Source of the DNA: Viridothelium virens
Taxonomy: Eukaryota; Ascomycota; Dothideomycetes; Trypetheliales; Trypetheliaceae
Reading direction: 5' to 3'
Length of the DNA stretch: 64,000 bases
Assembly: GCA_010094025.1 (NCBI GenBank)
Contig: ML991776.1
Span: forward strand, 664,939 to 728,938
The position numbers and the translations under genes are program-made. The notes below the pieces were generated by a model that saw only the letters and a list, made by a program, of their open reading frames with translations, was not told the origin of the DNA and ran no database searches. Positions 12,476-22,868 of this stretch are shown here, in pieces. Position 1 is the first letter of the stretch; every line of letters begins with the position of its first letter.

Positions 12476-14594
12476 CTACAAACCCGTCCCCATAACCGTC
12501 CCGTTTTGAGCCCCAACTCCACCCCGGCCACGATAAGCGCCGCCACCACCGCGATAACCTCGTCCTCCCCTGAACCCACCCCTCCCGCGTCCCCGTCCCC
12601 TAAAGCCACCCCGATAGGCTCCACCATCCACACTGCCCTGTCCAAATGTCTCGAAATTCTTCTTGCGCTCCTCACTTCGCATCTCGCGCCCATTCACCAC
12701 TTTCGACTCATCCCGATCCTTCAGATCGCTGCTGATATCATCGAAGAAGCTCGACGCCCTGTTGTACATCGCCGTCGTCGCCGCTCCCGGAATCACCACA
12801 TCCTCCTTGTCCTTCTTCTCCGCTCCCTCCAGCCCTGCCTCTTTCACCACCGTGCCATTCGTCCCGGCCGCCGCTCCATTCTCCTCAGCGGAAGGAGGCG
12901 CCCCGCCCAACGGACTCCCACTCGCAATCGCCTCCTTGACCAAATCCTGCTTGTTGAACTTCTTGTTCGCGCTCTCGAAATCGAAGTCGTCGCTGGGCAC
13001 TTCGATCCTCCTCGCCACGCCGGCATCGTGTCCACCACGTCCGCGTCCTCGTCCCCGACCGCGGGGGGCGCCAAAGCCGGCACGACCTTGGCGCGCGTGT
13101 GCATCAGTGCGCATCTCGCTGACTTTCTGCGCGAGGTGCTGCATGGCGTCGTCGTCGGTGGTGGGTTTTGGCGCAGTGGGCTTGCCGCTTGGAGCTGTGG
13201 TGCTGGTGCCAGCGGCGCCGGATTGATTGGATGCTGCTGTGAGCTTGGCCATGGCAGCGGCGACGGCAGCGGTGGCGGTTTCGGTAGAGGGTTGGCCCAC
13301 GGGTTGGGTAGAGGGAGTAGGGGCATTAGGTTTAGAACCGATATTCGACGCGGATAGAGGAACGACAGGGATAATGCCGCCTTTGCCTCGGGGCCCAGCA
13401 GGTGCAGTCTTAGTTGCGGCTGGTTGAGCGGTAGAGGTAGAGGTGGAAGGAGGCGCGAGGGCAGAGGCAGCATCAGGTTTCGACTCGACAGGAGGTGGTG
13501 GTCCTTGTTGGGACGGTGGGCCCGTGGCTTTATTCGCGGACTGAGCATCTGGAGCTGGGGAAGGTTGAGGTTTTGCTGGTGACTGGGTATTCTGGCGTTG
13601 ATCTTTCTGGCCGATGGTGCCAATTGGCGTTGGCTGCTGTATCCGTTGATCTTGTTGATGCTGTCCCGGTGGACCTATCGGCATGTTAGGAGGACTCTGA
13701 AGCGCAAATGGCCCTTGATTCGGAAATCCCTGGCCAGGTACACCCCAGCCCGGAGGACCACCAAAACCTCCAGGAGGGCCATTGAAGCCAGGGTAGCTTG
13801 GAATACCGCCAGGAGCTCCAGGAAAGCCATGCGGACCTCCTGGTGGACCAAAGCGCGGGTTCTGTGGGAAAGGAGGGTAACCTCCAGGAGGAAACTGCTG
13901 TTGTTGAGGAAAGGTTTGTTGCTGGGGCTGACGGAACTGCTGATTCTGTTGGTTCTGCGAGACTCGCTGTGCCTGTGGCCGCGAACCAGCCTGCATAACA
14001 TGATATGTTAGCAGACTATGTTGGAGTGCGAGGCTGAGTGAATTCCAGGGATTAAAAATAAAGTAGTCAGAAGGAAGGCAACGGAAATGTCAACATGGAT
14101 TTGCGCATTCAGAAGGACTGAAGTGGTTTACATCCGTAGTAATTCATCACGCAAGCGAGCTCAAGACTGAGAACATAATTGCTTACCCCGAGTATAGCGG
14201 GATCATTGGGTACTTGTGGAGGAGGTTTGTTCTCTTTGGCCGCTTCTTCAATTCTAAGATCCTTCACATCGCTACCTCGAAAGACGATGTATTCGTAGAC
14301 ATTGTCTGATGCGGGAATTTCTTCTTCTGGGTTCTGCTTGCGACCTTCCGTGCCGTAAGACTTCACGTTCTCGAGCGCGACGGAGGAGTTTTCGGAGTTG
14401 ATTTCGTGAAGTACACCCACATATCTAGAAACGGGTCAGCAATCATCCCCTTCTGGAAAAAGGGCAGGTATCTAACCGGATGTCGCTTTTGGAAATGAGA
14501 GATATCCGTGATCTGGAACAAACGCGTTAGTAGGTGCGCCGGGCGCGGTATATCAGGGATGCCTAATTGGAACTGACCCGATAAACTCGGACAT
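12476..14594 (-). CDS. SCD6: LSM14/Scd6/Sum2 family mRNA decapping and translation repressor
   Basis: Four exons in transcript order: 14594-14578, 14512-14477, 14424-14187 and 13990-12476, total 1806 nt, 601 residues. The first two exons are only 17 and 36 nt, but joined they give the perfect LSM14 start MSEFIGSRISLISKSDIR followed by YVGVLHEINSENSSVALENV. A Gln/Pro/Gly-rich linker covers roughly residues 98-430. The FDF box (DFDFESANKKFNKQDLVKE) is near residue 433, the FFD box (YNRASSFFDDISSDLKDR) near 506 and the TFG box (KNFETFG) near 540. An RGG tail, rich in GGFRGRGRGRGGFRGG-type repeats, closes the protein. Scd6/Sum2 binds eIF4G and the decapping machinery in P-bodies and represses translation. 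All domains are present and in the usual order. The gene is divergent from the PEX39 candidate. Confidence 0.95.
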
Positions 14595-14919
14595 GACGAA
14601 AGGTCGATGCACTGCTCAAAAGGAGCAGTTGAAAGAATGTGAATTGGATTGGTAAGAGAAAGGCGCAGGGATGTGGAAGGATACTGCAATGTGGAGAATG
14701 GAGAGGTTGGCGATCGTGTGAGTGCAGGTGTAGGTGGTAGAACGGAAGAGGAAAAGGGAAGGAGATGGAGCTGCGGCGAGGATACGATAATTGTGTGCAC
14801 CGCACCGCCACAGGAAAGCCACCTTAGGTACCCACCTACCCACCTACCCCAGACATGAACCCATCCTTCACATGCCTTAGTTCCAACCACAGTGCTTTAC
14901 TCTGTCCTTCCTCACAGCC
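14595..14919. promoter_or_regulatory. shared bidirectional promoter, SCD6 / PEX39 candidate
   Basis: Only 325 bases separate the start codons of two divergent genes, so both promoters must share this space. It holds short ACCTACCC-type repeats near 14826-14850 and a stretch of CT/AG-rich sequence. I do not see a clear TATA box on either side. Confidence 0.6.
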
Positions 14920-15454
14920 ATGGCCGAGGCATCAGACCAATCTCCAGCTGCTCTTATCACTTATGAGCAGTTAGAAAATTACTCCTGGGATTCTGACGAA
15001 GATTTTCAAAGTGGTCTAGACGCAATTCTTGGAGCCAACCCCTCTTCGGAGCAAGCAGCCGAGCTCACATTAAGAGCTCGCTGCTTCTACTATGCTAGGT
15101 CCGTCCTTGTATTGGAGCATCGTTGAGCATCTGACTGAGCGTTGACATAGAAAATTCAATCGTGATATAGACTTTGATGGATACAAGGCCTGGCGCCAAC
15201 AAAACCTCGATCTTGCCAACGGAACAAACGAGTCAGAGATACCTTCTACACAAAATGCACAGGCACCAACTGTGTCAACTGGTCAAGAACAAAGTGCTCC
15301 GTATCCAGCCTCGTTCGCGCAGGTAGTTGAGCTCATCAGCTCAGGACAACCAATTCCAGGTATCAAAGAGATCCCGGATACAGTCTTGACCGGACAAGAG
15401 ACCGAAAGTTCAACTGCTAAACGGAAGAAACCGTGGGAAAGGGACCCGGACTAA
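14920..15454 (+). CDS. PEX39: peroxin PEX39 candidate (KPWE-motif protein)
   Basis: Two exons, 14920-15098 and 15151-15454, with a 52-nt intron; 160 residues. The C-terminal half has the conserved block with SFAQVVELISSGQPIPGIKEIPDTVL, followed by a basic KRKKPWERDPD end carrying the KPWE motif. This pairing defines the small family that includes yeast Yjr012c and human C6orf226, described as PEX39. Family members work with the receptor Pex7 and its partners in importing PTS2 proteins into peroxisomes, and the KPWE motif resembles one at the N-terminus of Pex13. The N-terminal half (LENYSWDSDEDFQSGLDAILG, then LRARCFYYARKFNRDIDFDGYKAW) looks helical and fungus-typical. There is no membrane segment, which fits a cytosolic import factor. 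The name rests on motif recognition and is not tested here. Confidence 0.82.
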
Positions 15455-17023
15455 ACAAATCTTCATAACGCTATCGCACAAAGTGGCGAATGATTTTTCA
15501 AAAAAAGAGAGGCTGGATCTCTGTAAAAATGAACAAGTTAATCCCCAGCTACAATACCAAGAGCACAGTCAGCGTTGCTCTTGGACGTTTGCATACGTAG
15601 GCAGAACCGTAGTGTGCGAATGTATAGCCTAGAACATTCACTTGCGCCGTATGGTCTTGGAAATAGTAGCCAATCGCCTCTATCACATCTCTTCTTGAGA
15701 TTTCTGCACCTCGTCTTCAATATCAAATGAACCGGTGAAATATCTCTCCTAGTTCTGTTGTCCAAGCGCCGGTGTCTCAAGGGGTCTATTCATTCGTAGT
15801 ATCTATATTTATATGTATGTCTTTGGATGCAAGAGGTGGACGAAAGAAGGGACAGTAAAGCAGCTTGTTCCCGTCACGCTGGTGGACATACCTCTGGGGA
15901 GAACGCCTTCCTTCCATCTAGAAAACGTAGAGACAGATCGAGTCCCAGGCAACTGCTACCCTCTGCAGCATTTGGAACCCGAATCATTCAATTGTTTCAC
16001 CGAAGTGCGTGTTGGTGGTTGCTCGCGAATGAAGCTCCACAGTGTAACAAGTCTTTCTATCAGAAACAAAGCCGAGCTTTTATTCTTTACAGAGATACTC
16101 TTCTACTGCAAGGAAACCCTCATATCAACAATACGAAACGTCTCATCTACACAAAGTATATCTGAAGCAGTGAGAAGGCACCTGATATCTTCATGCCTTG
16201 TCGAATCTTTTTCAGATCCGATGATGACGCACTCTGACTTCCATCAGGTTTCTGAGATATCGACCTTGTGGAAGTGATGCGCGCATAAATGATTACCAAC
16301 ATGATATCTACGTCGTTCGCAGCCCTTGCAGAGCATCAGGTCTAGGGCTTGCAGATCTCTCCAGTATCACTGCGTCTGAAAACTCGCACGAGTATCGTTA
16401 GCAAGGGTATCTGCTCTAACATACACAGCTCCAATAGAAGCAATTATCCAACGCGAAATGGAGTATAACTTGACATTTGAAATCAAATTGCGTTCAAATA
16501 ACTTTCGAAACAAGTCACGCCCAACAGTCCACACAATCGTACCGCTTTGAACGCCGAAAAACCCCGGTCTAAAGACCGATCGAGACTTTGAGATCCGTCG
16601 GAACCTGCAATATTAGACAGAAGAAGTCCCAGTACCTCATAACGAGCATAAATTTCCAACTTCGATCATCAGCGCCCGGATGCAGGACCAACTGCCGACA
16701 TCCGTATCCTAATATTTACTTCCCATTACTCGTGTACCCAACAACGCCACCTTTGTAGGTAAGCTTCTCCCTTTCGTTCGACTTTGATTTGTCTTGCAAA
16801 AGTCCCGTTCAATCAACCATCATCCCTTTTATCTCTCCAAGCATACACTTAGCTGTTCTGGAGACAGCCTTATCCTGTTGTCCGCAGAGTGCCACGAATG
16901 AGCAGGATAATGCCGGCCTGGTGTAAGACTCGTACGGAAGCACCATTTCAAGCGGTTCCTTTCTACCACTGTCTGATGTCCGTCGAAGTCCCTGGTTTTC
17001 CGCTCGTATCCGTATTCTCCCTC
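15455..17023. other. convergent 3' flanks
   Basis: This lies between the 3' ends of the PEX39 candidate (plus) and Abp2 (minus). A 154-codon plus-strand frame at 15813-16277 has no motif and unbiased composition, and I do not support it as a gene. Nothing else stands out. Confidence 0.5.
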
Positions 17024-19846
17024 TTACAGAACCAGGCCCAGGATCTTATCCTTCAATTCCTCCATCTCCACATCTCGTCTATCAGTCTTTCGCTTCAGAT
17101 CCTCGAACCGGCGCTTCCACATAACCGCATTTTGCATCGGATCCTTGAGACTGGGGAACCCTGTCATATACATCAGCACATCGTCAAACCGTAAACCAGA
17201 TAAGCGCAAAATCCACATACCTGATCCATACCCGGTGCCGGCAAACGTCACACCGGGCCCTATCGCTGCCGCAAGCGGTCCCTCCGTCAGATCACTCGCC
17301 GACCCCAGACCCGGACCCGCACTTGCCCCTCCCGGCGCCTTCCCAAACCCACCGCCCGCAATCATCAAGCCCTTCACCGAAAACTCCGCCGCCAACCCAC
17401 CCATCAGTAGGCTCCACGAGATGTCGAATGACTCCACGACGCCGAGCGTCGTCGGATCATCGTCATCGAGCGGAACCTCGTAGCCATCCTCGCCCATCTT
17501 CGACCGGCGCACCACGATCTTCTTCTGGCCGCCCGCCGGAGCAACACCGCGATCCACGACTCCGAGTTGCGCGCCCAGACCCAGCCAGAGCGCGGCGGCG
17601 AGCTTGTGCGCCTCCTCGGCGCTGGAGTCGGCGGCGTCGGAGTCGGGCGGGGTGGAGGGTCGGCCTTGGGAGTGGAGGTTGATGAGGAGCGCTTCGGCGA
17701 GGGATTTGGCTTCGGTGCCTTTGAGGCGGGTGCGGCCGACGATGTCGGCGCGGAGGAGGTCGGTGGCGAGGGCGCGCTTGAGTTCTTCCGAGGTGAAGCT
17801 GGTGAGTTTGGGACCGCGCTGTTTGGGCGAGCTGGGTTCGGGTGCGATGGATGTCGTTGTGCGCCGTTGGGGAGGCGCTTGGTCGAAAGCCGCGACACCC
17901 TGGGAGAAGGGCACTTTGGCCTGGAAATGGAGTTGAGTGGGGGATGATGAGCTGAAAGGTCGAATAGAGCTAGTACTTACCCCATTGTGGCTCTCTGATT
18001 GTCTTTGACTCGCGCTCACATTTTGTCTGTCATGGTTGCTACGTTCGTCTTGCGCACCAGGCCCAGTTGCAAGTCGTTCGGGATCACCATTGACGAGTAA
18101 GGTCGGAGGTTGAGGGCCACTAATCTGCTGGACAGGGCCACCTGTATGGCGCGGCACCTGTAACGAAAGCTTCGCTCTACCGCTGGGACCCGCACTCGCA
18201 GGGGTGCCACTACCTCCTGCGCTGGTGATTTGTTCACTTGCCTGCCGTTGCTGCTCAGAGAAAGGATCATGTTCAGTCTCTATCGCGCTCGCCGGAGGTG
18301 GATTCATTGCACCGACCTCAGGCCGCTCTGCGAGTGGTGTTTCGGATGTTCTTAGGTCAATGGTTGGTGCCTCATCCCGCTGAGGATTGGCCGGAAACGT
18401 GACGAATGGACCATCACGGACAGAGCGATTACTTGGCGGCCGCCCGCGCAATTTGCCGCTGGGCGTATGGGTAGAAGATGACCAGGCAGAAGAGACAGCA
18501 GGGCCGTGTCGCCGCCTTTTGCGTGGCTTGTCGGCGGTGGGCGTAACAGCAGATTGTGGCTCGTCAAGGGCAGAATCAGGGGGAAGACCGGTTGTGGGAG
18601 TGACGGCCGACATGGGTTGAGCAGAGAGTGGATGCGCGGACTGAGGACCATCATTAGCATTTTGATTGTGAAATCGCCATCGCAAATGCTGTGGAGTTGA
18701 GGCCGTAATCGCCGAGTGCGGCGTCAGCAGTTTGGTATTAGGATTTTGGCTAGCAGGATGCGGTGTTACAGCAGAACCGGGCCATTGGTCTTGGGTAATG
18801 GTGTATCGATCACCATCGTCCGGATGAGCGCTGACAGGGTAAGCTGAGGGAGGAAAAGCAGACATGGGTTGCGCTGAAAAAGGGTGCGGAGAGAAGCCAG
18901 CCTCGGTGTTGGGACGTCGAGCGATCGCAGGAGTCATGGTCCGCTCATTCTCATCTTCCTGCTCGTCCAGTTTCCGACGGCCGCGCTTTGGTCGATAGGA
19001 TGGGTCAATTGCCCGAATGGCGAGATCCTCTTCCAATATCACTCCATCGCGACCATTTTCAGGACGAGGCATGTCCGCGGGAGGAATATGAGTATAGTAG
19101 ACATGAGGTTTATCTAGAAGAAACTCGAAAAATGCATCGACGTGCATTGCTCGCATCCAGCGCTTGAGCCGTACAGAATATTGCTGTACCTTTTGGGTAC
19201 TCTGGCCCTTCTCAGTTGATGGCGGCTCAACACCAAGTTCTAATGCCAATTGCGTCCATGTTTTGATATCTTTATTATTGTATTTCCGTATGAGCTCGAA
19301 CAAATTGAATATGTTGAAGCTCTTCCCATCACTCTTTGGCGGAGCGCGGAATGCCTTCCTAAGCTCAGTCGTGTCGGCATTGGGCGGAAAAGATGGATTG
19401 CAATATAGAATGAATTCGGAATAAGCGTCATCAATGGTTTCATCGGAGACGTCCTTGGAGGGTAACTTGCGGTCCTGAGGGGTATAGGCAGAGAAGAACT
19501 GCTGTTGCACGTTTGGAGAAGAGGTGAACGAGGGGTCACTAAACCGGGGAGAGGCAGTGAGAGAGGGCGTCGAGGCTACATTCGTTTGGGCTGGCGGATC
19601 ATCCTGTAGGTCGTGAGGTGTTTGAAGCCGGGGATCGATAGCAGAGGTGTGGGCAGCATTATCAGATGCATTCCTCCTATGCGAAAGATGTGAATCCGTG
19701 CGAGTGGAATCGACGCGCACGAAGCCTGGGCTCCTCGAATTCTGCGAAGCGCTCAAGGGATTGCTGTCGTCGTCAACTCCAACACGACGTTGACCACCAG
19801 GGTGCCCTTCGCGCATATTGTCGCTAGGTTGTTCGAATAAGCTCAA
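17024..19846 (-). CDS. abp2: ARS-binding protein 2 (Abp2) family
   Basis: The continuous frame gives 940 residues. Residues about 136-250 form the Abp2 core: KDVSDETIDDAYSEFILYCN, the FNIFNLFELIRKYNNKD helix and WTQLALELGVEPPS, ending in VHVDAFFEFLLDKPHVYYTHIPP-like sequence. A basic segment PKRGRRKLDE follows, and an AT-hook-like LRGRPPSNRS lies near residue 466. The rest is long and disordered (Ser/Pro/Ala-rich with repeated ...SAHPMSA-type units). In fission yeast Abp2 binds AT-rich replication-origin DNA. The N-terminus at 19846 is plausible. Near the C-terminus, positions 17220-17161 form a 60-nt in-frame stretch with GTATGT donor and GACAG acceptor that is probably an intron; removal gives 920 residues and joins YGS to GFPSLKDP. 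Confidence 0.88.
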   Translation of the reverse strand: MSLFEQPSDNMREGHPGGQRRVGVDDDSNPLSASQNSRSPGFVRVDSTRTDSHLSHRRNASDNAAHTSAIDPRLQTPHDLQDDPPAQTNVASTPSLTASPRFSDPSFTSSPNVQQQFFSAYTPQDRKLPSKDVSDETIDDAYSEFILYCNPSFPPNADTTELRKAFRAPPKSDGKSFNIFNLFELIRKYNNKDIKTWTQLALELGVEPPSTEKGQSTQKVQQYSVRLKRWMRAMHVDAFFEFLLDKPHVYYTHIPPADMPRPENGRDGVILEEDLAIRAIDPSYRPKRGRRKLDEQEDENERTMTPAIARRPNTEAGFSPHPFSAQPMSAFPPSAYPVSAHPDDGDRYTITQDQWPGSAVTPHPASQNPNTKLLTPHSAITASTPQHLRWRFHNQNANDGPQSAHPLSAQPMSAVTPTTGLPPDSALDEPQSAVTPTADKPRKRRRHGPAVSSAWSSSTHTPSGKLRGRPPSNRSVRDGPFVTFPANPQRDEAPTIDLRTSETPLAERPEVGAMNPPPASAIETEHDPFSEQQRQASEQITSAGGSGTPASAGPSGRAKLSLQVPRHTGGPVQQISGPQPPTLLVNGDPERLATGPGAQDERSNHDRQNVSASQRQSESHNGVSTSSIRPFSSSSPTQLHFQAKVPFSQGVAAFDQAPPQRRTTTSIAPEPSSPKQRGPKLTSFTSEELKRALATDLLRADIVGRTRLKGTEAKSLAEALLINLHSQGRPSTPPDSDAADSSAEEAHKLAAALWLGLGAQLGVVDRGVAPAGGQKKIVVRRSKMGEDGYEVPLDDDDPTTLGVVESFDISWSLLMGGLAAEFSVKGLMIAGGGFGKAPGGASAGPGLGSASDLTEGPLAAAIGPGVTFAGTGYGSGMWILRLSGLRFDDVLMYMTGFPSLKDPMQNAVMWKRRFEDLKRKTDRRDVEMEELKDKILGLVL

Positions 19847-21437
19847 TACATTGGCGGACGTTTGGTGGTTTGCATGAGGGGATCCTTAATGGCCGTTTCG
19901 CGCGCAAAATGCGCCGAAGCGGGTATTTAGGTGGAGTGAGAGCAGCAGAGTAAGTCGGGCGGCGGAGCTTGATTGGCGTGATTGGGACCGAAGGAGGGCA
20001 TGAAGCGCTTGAGCAAGGCGTTTTGCGACAGGGTGAAGCAAGAGCAGGTAAGACTGCACGCTGTTAATTGCCCTCAAGCCAAAGACACCAAGGCGTCTGC
20101 ACGTTGATCGTCCTGACTAGCGTACCCGAGCCTCGCTGAGCCTCTGTGCGAACTGCGAAGACTGGACTGGATGACCGGACCAGCGTACCAGCGTACCAGT
20201 GGCACGTCTCTGCCACCTTCAAATCCACCGCACCTTCGTTTCGCCCTTGTGTCGGAGGGGCTGCGCTGCGCTGGTGCTGGGCTGGCCTGGAGCCTGCACC
20301 GAGCGGCTTCCGTCCCCATGACAAGATTTCGCTGCTTTCTCTGCAGTCTATCTCGGTACGATGACCACCATTTCCAAAAGAGGCAGGTAAGCATTAATGG
20401 TAGGAGTCGCAGTCCTTCCGCCATCACAGATCGAATGAATAGTGCATGTAATTCGGTGAATGATTTGTCGATGCATCCCCATTGGTGCTTCTGAGCCAAG
20501 AGACGAGCCGGCCGCTAATTGATTCTTAACCGAAATCCTTCGACTTAGGGGCCAAAACAGAGGCAAAGGTGCAAAGGTGCAAAGGTGATCCCAGTACCAG
20601 TCAGCCACAACATAATTAAGAGACAAGCTGATTAACCGACTGCAGAAGATTACCGGTCGCAACACAGTCAGCCATATTCTGTAAAGGGGAGATTGCGCGA
20701 GCACATTGAAGCCTAATCCAGGCATTTTGTTGTGTCCGACCACTCCGGGTAAGCAAATATGTGTAATTCGGAACTTCAGCCGGGGGATTTGGCTTGCAAA
20801 AGTCATCATGCTCAGTCCAGGCCAACGATTCAGTCCCGAGAATTATTACAGGTGGGGCTTGCACTAATGTGTTGGACTTGGAGATACTGCCATTCATAGA
20901 GAACCTAGTCAAAATAACAAAGAACGCAATCGATGTTTTTCCAGCAAGCTATGGTGCCATGATGTTATAGTATCTCAGTCATAGAATACATCGCATAGGT
21001 ACTCCGTACCAGGTAGGATTCCTTCAGTTCGTCGGCGCTCGTAGCATAGCGCTGGGGGTTTGCGATTGCCCCACTTGACCAATATGTGTCCCGTCACGTG
21101 CGTTTGCGTCCTGTTTGTATTTGATCTGCATGTTTGCGTCGGTTTGCATCGTGAACAACATTCGCGTCATGCCGTGCTGGACCTCGGCTTTAGTTTTAGA
21201 TATCGCGCATGGAATTCGTTAACCGGCTTCATATCAAACCTATCTCTCCATTCTCAGACATTGGACCTCCTTGATATTCCCGCGCTGCTTTAGTTCCACA
21301 TATCATCAGCAGGATACCGGGCAATCTTCTCTCTTCTCCAGCTTTGATCAAGCCGCATCCTGCCATTGTACGCCCTCCATCTCATCCCCAGAAGATTTCA
21401 GCAGCTGGTCTGTTCGAACCCAGCTTTACTTCTCATA
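19847..21437. other. divergent intergenic region
   Basis: This is the 5' flank of Abp2 (minus) and of the peroxisomal carrier gene (plus). Frames at 20074-20500 on both strands are mutual shadows without motifs. A short AGGTGCAAAGGTGCAAAGGTG repeat lies near 20570-20586. Confidence 0.5.
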
Positions 21438-22868
21438 ATGGCGTCGGGTAAGACGGCAGAGAATGTTTCCGAATCCGCGCCGTCTACTCCTGCTTCCAGT
21501 GCAGCCGCTCAGCAAAGCGACAATGTAGCTCATGCGCTTGCTGGTGCTGGTGGAGGACTACTTTCGATGGCTTTGACGTCAGTCGCGTCCCGCTATGCCG
21601 CGCTACGCCCTCTGCATCAATGCCGTGCTAACTTCTGGGACTGCATCGCAGCTATCCACTCATCACACTTTCCACGCGCGCCCAGGTCGAGTCCAAAAAG
21701 GCGCAGTCATCCACATTAGATGCGGCGCGTCGCATTGTGCAGAGAGAAGGCATAACTGGGCTGTATGCCGGCCTAGACTCCGCCCTCTTCGGAATAAGCG
21801 TCACAAACTTTGTTTACTACTACTGTCCGCTCCCCTATTCCGTCTCATTGCGCGTGAACCTTATGCTTACCGGCCGTGCTAGGGTATGAATGGACTCGTG
21901 CAGGCTTCGAGCGCGCCGCATTACAAGCCGGCCGTGCATCCAAGAAACTCACCACCATTGAATCGATGATTGCAGGTGCCCTCGCAGGCAGCGCGACAGT
22001 CCTTATTACGAATCCCATATGGGTTGTAAACACTCGCATGACGGCTCGCAAAAATGAGTCGGATCTACCCAGCACCTCGGATGCAGAGAAGGCTAGGGCC
22101 AGGAAGAAGGCTCCATCGACTATCGGGACATTGATGGCTATCGTCAAGGAGGAGGGTTTCATGCAACTGTTCGCCGGGGTGCTGCCTGCACTTGTACTCG
22201 TGATCAACCCAATCCTGCAATATACAGTTTTCGAACAGCTGAAAAACGTCTTAGAGAGGCGGAAACGTGTCACGCCATCAGATTCATTCTACCTGGGTGC
22301 CTTTGGAAAGCTCATGGCGACGGGAATCACATACCCGTACATCACCGTAAAAAGTCGGATGCATGTTGCTACCAAGGAATCGCCGAAAGAGGACATGTTT
22401 AGTAGCTTCAGACGTATCCTGAAGGAAGAGGGGTGGAGTGGGCTATACGGAGGTGAGTTCATCCGAATGTGGTTCATCTTGATCATGGCCCCATCTACCA
22501 TTACAAACGCTCATCTCCAACTTGGCGGTGTGGATAAAGTGGCTCCATCACTGTTTCCACGGTCTATCTCGCTTGTAGTTCAAATTCCTACCGCGCAATC
22601 TTCCGAAAGGAGACAGCTACCTAGAAGCGGATTCGTGCATCAGTGATCTCATTACCGAATTCCTGACCGCTCCTTCAACTATTTTTTTCCTTTTGTAATT
22701 CAAATCATTTGCAAACTGTTCTATCAGCTAACGAATCCCCCAGGCATTGGACCAAAGATCACCCAAAGCGTGATCACAGCGGCCTTCCTATTCGCATTCA
22801 AGGACGCTCTTTATGATATGACCATTGCTGCAAGGCGGAGAGTAGCCACGAGAAAACAACTACTCTGA
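21438..22868 (+). CDS. peroxisomal adenine nucleotide-type carrier (PMP47/ANT1-like)
   Basis: Four exons: 21438-21577, 21652-21824, 21883-22452 and 22744-22868, total 1008 nt, 335 residues. Three mitochondrial-carrier repeats are visible, with signatures YPLITLSTRAQV, NPIWVVNTRMT and YPYITVKSRM. The FVYYYWYEWTRAGFE segment, restored by splicing, and the NPIWVVNTRMT variant are typical of the peroxisomal PMP47/ANT1/PMP34 branch, which exchanges ATP for AMP and supports beta-oxidation in the peroxisome membrane. The start ATG follows a CTCATA context, and an N-terminal Ser/Ala-rich tail of about 35 residues precedes the first helix. The last intron is unusually long (291 nt), and reading through it gives an alternative C-terminus. 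The substrate is inferred from the family only. Confidence 0.9.

Noticed and set aside
12383-13357. 324-codon plus-strand frame
   Set aside because: It is antisense to the Gln/Pro/Gly-rich exon of the SCD6/LSM14-like gene, whose biased codons keep the other strand open.
15813-16277. 154-codon plus-strand frame
   Set aside because: No domain, no codon signal, and a second frame overlaps it on the same strand; it lies in convergent 3' flanks.
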